DNA of 36,543 nt from Ruminococcus sp. (GTDB lineage: Bacteria > Bacillota > Clostridia > Oscillospirales > Acutalibacteraceae): the NCBI GenBank assembly GCA_022779485.1, contig JALFTC010000021.1:1-36543 (forward strand), read 5' to 3'. Positions 32,549 through 36,543 of this stretch are shown piece after piece. Within the stretch, counting starts at the first letter, position 1. Each line of letters starts with the position of its first letter. The notes under the pieces are model-generated. The model did not search any database, was not told the origin of the DNA, and saw only the letters and a program-made list of their open reading frames with translations. Made by a program: the position numbers and the translations under genes.

Positions 32549-33082
32549 ATGAAGTTTTTGCTGATATCCTTTATCGCTATTTTGGCTTTGGTTGGGATAG
32601 TATCATTGCTTTTTGTGATAAGCAGAAAAAGAATAGAAAACAAAAAGATATTTGCAGCGGCAAAAAATTTAGTGAAAAATGAGTTCTTGGATTTTTCACT
32701 AAAGAATTGTTCAGAAAATCAAGACGAGATTTTAAAACAGAGAGTTTTGCTGTATATAAAAACAATGAACACAAAGGAAAAGCAAAGCCTTGTTTTTGAC
32801 CCCAATAAGGTTATCTATTGGGGTAGGAATTCGGATTTTTGTCAAATATACATTAATGATTTGGCTGTGTCAAAAGTGCATTGCAAAATTTACTGTGATA
32901 ACTATAAGGTTTATTTGAATTGCATTAGCAAAAATGGATATGTAATTGTCAAAAGAAATTTATTTACTAAATACCAAGTGAATCCCGGTTATCAGCTTCA
33001 ACTAAAATCCAAAGATAGAATCATTATTGGGTCATGTGAGTTCAAGGTTAAAATCTTTCTGTATAATCTAAATAATATGTAA
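32549..33082 (+). CDS. TM-anchored cytoplasmic FHA protein
   Basis: 177 aa. N-terminal TM helix (3-25), basic helical linker, then an FHA domain (about 75-172) with WGRNSDF (G92, R93), VSKVHCKIY (S108, H111) and SKNGYV. The Gly-Arg, Ser-x-x-His and Asn-Gly residues that hold phosphothreonine are conserved, so phosphopeptide binding is likely. It is the second of three FHA proteins in the operon and sits next to the EssC-like gene, a natural bridge between kinase output and the ATPase. Confidence 0.85.
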   Translation: MKFLLISFIAILALVGIVSLLFVISRKRIENKKIFAAAKNLVKNEFLDFSLKNCSENQDEILKQRVLLYIKTMNTKEKQSLVFDPNKVIYWGRNSDFCQIYINDLAVSKVHCKIYCDNYKVYLNCISKNGYVIVKRNLFTKYQVNPGYQLQLKSKDRIIIGSCEFKVKIFLYNLNNM

Positions 33083-33096
33083 TTTTGAGGTCTGTT

Positions 33097-36000
33097 ATGG
33101 TTTTTATGGTTTTTTACAACGATATATTAAAGGAATTTGTTTTTCGAGAAAACGATAATTCAAAATTCTGGTTATATATAGATAGAAATCAATTCAATAT
33201 TACAAAGAGTTTTTACATAGATTTTGAGAAAAATAACGGAAAATGGTCAATTCATAGCAACACAAATGCATATGAAATTCATCATGGTGGAAAATCTTTG
33301 TCTAACTTTGAATTTAATGATACTAATGTAATTACCATTAAAACAATAAACAATGAGAAGATCAGCATTATATCAATAAAAAAACATACAGACATAATTG
33401 AATATAGAAAATATATTTTTAAAAAAGAAATTACCGTCGGTAATGATTGCGATTGTGATATTAAATATGGATTTGGAAAACTTGTTTCCGGTCACCATTG
33501 TACAATTCGTGAGTATTGCGGTAATTATTATGTTGATGATTGTAGTAGAAATGGTGTGTTTGTAAATACCAAGAAAATCAATGGTTCGTACTGTTTGAAA
33601 TTCGGTGATTGCATAGATGTATTCGGATTGAAAATATTATTTTTCAATAATATCATTGCAGTTGGCTCTCAAATTGAGGATTACATAACAAGCAGGAGAA
33701 TGGAAAAATACGAAGTTAACAATTCCTTTTCCAAACGCAATTTAATACAGAAAAGCTCCTATAATTATTTTAGTCCTTCACCAAGGTGTATGTATCCTTT
33801 GTTTAGGGATAAAATCAAGATAGATGAACCTGAAGCTCCACAGTTTTCCAGAAATAAAACCTTGTTGGAGGTTATCGGGCCTTCGTTGACTATGGCAATT
33901 CCTATGGTAATAGGATGTGTGCTTATGGGAATTGGTTCGTCTTATTCCGGTGGTGGCTCCGGGTTGTTTATGATTTCCGGTATGGTTATTGCTGTGTTAT
34001 CTGCTATTTTCGGTGCTGTTTGGGCGTTTTATAATTTTAATCAAACAAAGAAAAATGAAGCCGATGATGAGTTTAGAAGGTTTGATGCGTACAGCAATTA
34101 CCTTGTAAAAACCGCAGACTATATTAGGGAGAAATATAGTCAAAATCAAAATAATCTCAATTTGTTGTATCCCTCATCAGATGATTGTTGCAACTATAAA
34201 GAAGATTCCTATCAACTTTGGAGTAGAAATACATTGCACGAGGATTTTCTGTTTTGCAGATTAGGAATCGGCGATATGGATTTTCAAAGCAAAATTGAGA
34301 TACCTGAGGAAAAATTTTCTCCTGTATATGATCAGCTTAAGGATAAACCAAAAATCCTGCGTGAAAATTTTAAGACCCTTAAAAATGTTCCGTTGGGTTT
34401 CGATGTTATGAAACATAAGCTTGTTGGTATTGTTAGCGGTAGGCATAAAAGAGGCGCCAATACCATTGTCAATAATATCATTGTTCAATTAGCGTCAAAT
34501 ATTGATTATACAAAACTAAAAATTGTATTCTGCTTTGATGAGGATAAATTATCTGACAAGGAGCAGTGGAATTATGTTAAAATTTTACCGCACATTTGGT
34601 CTGAAGATAAACAGATAAGATATTTTGCGTCAAACAAAGGTGAAGTTTCTGATGTTTTATATGAATTTGCAGATATAATCAGAAACAGAAGTGAATTGGA
34701 GAGTATGGATAACAATATTGTCCTGCCATATTATGTTTTGTTTTTGTCTGACATTAGTTTGCTTGATGGTGAGCTAATAAGCAAATATGTTTTTGATAAC
34801 AAACAGAATTATGGTTTTACAACTTTCATTATTACGGACTCTTTTCAGAAATTACCTAACAAATGTGACTATATCATTCAAAATGATAGGGATTTTAATG
34901 GTATATACAGCATTTATGATGTATCGCAGAACCATCAAAGGATTAAGTATGATGTAGTGTATCTTTCAAGGTTGTATTCTTTTGCAAAGGAACTATCCAA
35001 TATAAAGGTTAAGGAAATAGGGAGTAGTAACAAAATACCTGATAGTCTTGAATTTTTTGAAATGTATAATATCAAGACAGTAGATGAGCTGGATGTACTT
35101 AGCAGATGGAAAGAGAATAAAACCTGGATGTCAATTAGGGCTGTTATCGGTCAAAAAACAGGTTCTGATAGATGCTGCCTTGACTTACACGAAAAATATC
35201 ATGGGCCACACGGTCTTATTGCCGGTACTACCGGTTCCGGTAAAAGTGAATTAATTCAGACAATTATCCTTTCACTTGCTATAAATTACAGTCCTGATGA
35301 TATAGTTTTCTTTGTTATTGATTTTAAAGGTGGAGGAATGGCAAATCTGTTTGCAGAGCTTCCTCATTTGTCGGGTCAAATTTCAAATCTTTCGGGAAAT
35401 CAGATTCAGCGTGGTATGATTTCAATTAAGAGTGAAAACAAACGAAGACAAAGGCTTTTTAATGAATACGGTGTGAATAATATCAATAGTTATTCCCGTC
35501 TTTATAAGAATGGGGAGGCGTCTATACCTGTTCCTCATTTGGTGATTATTGTTGATGAATTTGCCGAGCTAAAACGAGAAGAACCGGACTTTATGCAGGA
35601 ACTGATTAGTGTTGCGCAGGTGGGTAGAAGTTTGGGTGTTCACCTAATTCTTGCTACTCAAAAGCCGAACGGTACTGTTGATGATAATATTTGGTCTAAT
35701 TCAAAATTCAGGCTATGTTTGCGTGTTCAGGACAGACAGGATAGCAATGATATGATTCATAGACCTGATGCAGCGTATTTAACACAGGCCGGTCGTTGCT
35801 ATATGCAGGTAGGTAATGATGAAATATTTGAACAGTTTCAAAGTGGCTGGAGTGGAGCAGTTTACAAAAATAACACATTTGAAGATGATGATATTGCAAC
35901 AATGATTACAAATACCGGAAGGACGGTAATTGATGGAAATAAGGCAAAATTCAGGAGCAGAGATTTAGAACAACTTGAATGGACAAGAAAAATTTTTAAA

Positions 36001-36543
36001 AAAATTGTTGATAATGCAATAATCATTAATGAAGCAGTCAAAAAGGGCGAAAATGATTTTACTTCTTCTGCGGAAAAGATAATTTCTGATTTAATATGTG
36101 ATGGTGAACCAATCGGAAAATCAACCTCGGAAATAGCTCTTATGAGTAATTTTATAAGGCTTGTATACAGCGGGTGTAAAACACCTGAAGAAGTAATCAA
36201 GGTGGCTTCTGAAAAAAATATTAAATTACCGGAATGTAAAGAGGTAACTCAGTTGCAGGCTGTTGTAAAACACATCAGCAAAGTAGCTTCTGAAAATAAA
36301 TATAAGAATACTACAAAGCTTTGGTTACCGCTGTTAAAAAATAGAATCGAACTTAGCAGTTTAGAAAATTTTGAAATTAATTTTAATGGTGAAACCTGGG
36401 CTAAAGATAATTATAATGAATTATCTGTTGTAGTCGGCAAATATGATGACCCTCAAAACCAATCTCAAAAATCATTTGAAATAAATCTCTCTACAAGCGG
36501 ACATATAGCCATATGCGGTTCGGTAGTGACTGGCAAAAGCACC
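33097..36543 (+). CDS. essC: EssC-like type VII secretion ATPase (FHA, two TM helices, FtsK/SpoIIIE domains), cut by window edge
   Basis: 1149 codons to the edge, in frame throughout; the C-terminus is missing. N-terminal beta-rich/FHA region (1-195) with one clear FHA: VGNDCD (G115), SGHHC (S131, H134), RNGVFVN (N152, G153). Two TM helices (about 262-281 and 289-312). First recognisable FtsK/SpoIIIE ATPase: Walker A GTTGSGKS (710-717), Walker B VIIVDEFAEL (D820, E821), LGVHLILATQKP. A further ATPase begins at the edge with Walker A GSVVTGKS (1141-1148). This order (FHA-FHA, TM-TM, tandem ATPases) is that of EssC/YukB of T7SSb, which unfolds and exports WXG100-type substrates. EssC is usually about 1,450-1,500 aa, so roughly 300 or more residues lie beyond the window. 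GAGGT is 5 bases before the ATG. Confidence 0.9.
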   Translation, partial: MVFMVFYNDILKEFVFRENDNSKFWLYIDRNQFNITKSFYIDFEKNNGKWSIHSNTNAYEIHHGGKSLSNFEFNDTNVITIKTINNEKISIISIKKHTDIIEYRKYIFKKEITVGNDCDCDIKYGFGKLVSGHHCTIREYCGNYYVDDCSRNGVFVNTKKINGSYCLKFGDCIDVFGLKILFFNNIIAVGSQIEDYITSRRMEKYEVNNSFSKRNLIQKSSYNYFSPSPRCMYPLFRDKIKIDEPEAPQFSRNKTLLEVIGPSLTMAIPMVIGCVLMGIGSSYSGGGSGLFMISGMVIAVLSAIFGAVWAFYNFNQTKKNEADDEFRRFDAYSNYLVKTADYIREKYSQNQNNLNLLYPSSDDCCNYKEDSYQLWSRNTLHEDFLFCRLGIGDMDFQSKIEIPEEKFSPVYDQLKDKPKILRENFKTLKNVPLGFDVMKHKLVGIVSGRHKRGANTIVNNIIVQLASNIDYTKLKIVFCFDEDKLSDKEQWNYVKILPHIWSEDKQIRYFASNKGEVSDVLYEFADIIRNRSELESMDNNIVLPYYVLFLSDISLLDGELISKYVFDNKQNYGFTTFIITDSFQKLPNKCDYIIQNDRDFNGIYSIYDVSQNHQRIKYDVVYLSRLYSFAKELSNIKVKEIGSSNKIPDSLEFFEMYNIKTVDELDVLSRWKENKTWMSIRAVIGQKTGSDRCCLDLHEKYHGPHGLIAGTTGSGKSELIQTIILSLAINYSPDDIVFFVIDFKGGGMANLFAELPHLSGQISNLSGNQIQRGMISIKSENKRRQRLFNEYGVNNINSYSRLYKNGEASIPVPHLVIIVDEFAELKREEPDFMQELISVAQVGRSLGVHLILATQKPNGTVDDNIWSNSKFRLCLRVQDRQDSNDMIHRPDAAYLTQAGRCYMQVGNDEIFEQFQSGWSGAVYKNNTFEDDDIATMITNTGRTVIDGNKAKFRSRDLEQLEWTRKIFKKIVDNAIIINEAVKKGENDFTSSAEKIISDLICDGEPIGKSTSEIALMSNFIRLVYSGCKTPEEVIKVASEKNIKLPECKEVTQLQAVVKHISKVASENKYKNTTKLWLPLLKNRIELSSLENFEINFNGETWAKDNYNELSVVVGKYDDPQNQSQKSFEINLSTSGHIAICGSVVTGKST

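Noticed and set aside
1..36543. CRISPR arrays, rRNA, riboswitches
   Set aside because: No regularly spaced 25-40 base repeats, rRNA signatures or recognisable riboswitch cores were seen; the short repeats present are dispersed, not arrayed.

Overview
The window looks like a low-GC, Gram-positive gut or rumen Clostridia genome, most like Ruminococcus (Oscillospiraceae). The clues are AT-rich sequence, strong sigma-A promoters with GGAGG ribosome binding sites, type I dockerins on secreted proteins (one a GH13 amylase), an apparent CBM26-type starch-binding module, and many small TIR-bearing repeats between genes. An amylosome-forming starch degrader of the R. bromii type fits best. This is inference; no rRNA or marker gene is present.

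Layout. 1-6.2 kb holds housekeeping or stand-alone genes: MscL with a zinc-ribbon tail, a secreted NlpC/P60 wall hydrolase behind a WalR-like site, an SDR oxidoreductase, tRNA-Arg(CCT), a zeta-toxin-like P-loop kinase and an orphan phage-type DUF4373-like protein. The gaps carry three families of short dispersed repeats, with one repeat inserted inside another. 6.5-11.4 kb is a three-gene secreted cluster: a 1308-aa surface protein, a lipoprotein, and a stand-alone dockerin with a Pro/Thr tail. 11.4-17.3 kb is a scar region: repeats, an esterase missing its N-terminus, an intact N-terminal-dockerin alpha-amylase, an MNT nucleotidyltransferase remnant, an IS66 remnant with no transposase, and a tyrosine integrase with a frameshift and a stop codon.

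17.8 kb to the right edge is one long co-directional operon, the most interesting part. In order it encodes: a membrane HtrA-like protease with a cytoplasmic FHA domain; a PP2C phosphatase; a Ser/Thr kinase with TM and TPR-like tail; a TM protein with a Thr-rich cytoplasmic tail; a four-TM protein; a 1953-aa membrane-anchored Ig-repeat surface protein with a starch-binding-like module; an internal terminator hairpin; a second kinase-TM-TPR protein; a 47-aa membrane peptide; a zinc-ribbon/TM protein; a TM-TPR-YfaP-like protein; a TM-FHA protein; and an EssC-like FHA/FtsK ATPase that runs off the window.

The operon reads as a type VII (ESX/T7SSb-like) secretion or surface-assembly machine with its own phospho-signalling: two kinases write, PP2C erases, three FHA proteins read. 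Short E-T-x-V-L motifs in two of the membrane proteins are candidate phospho-epitopes. The giant protein may be the substrate or the surface-facing part. No WXG100 substrate or canonical EsaA/EssA/EssB is recognisable inside the window.
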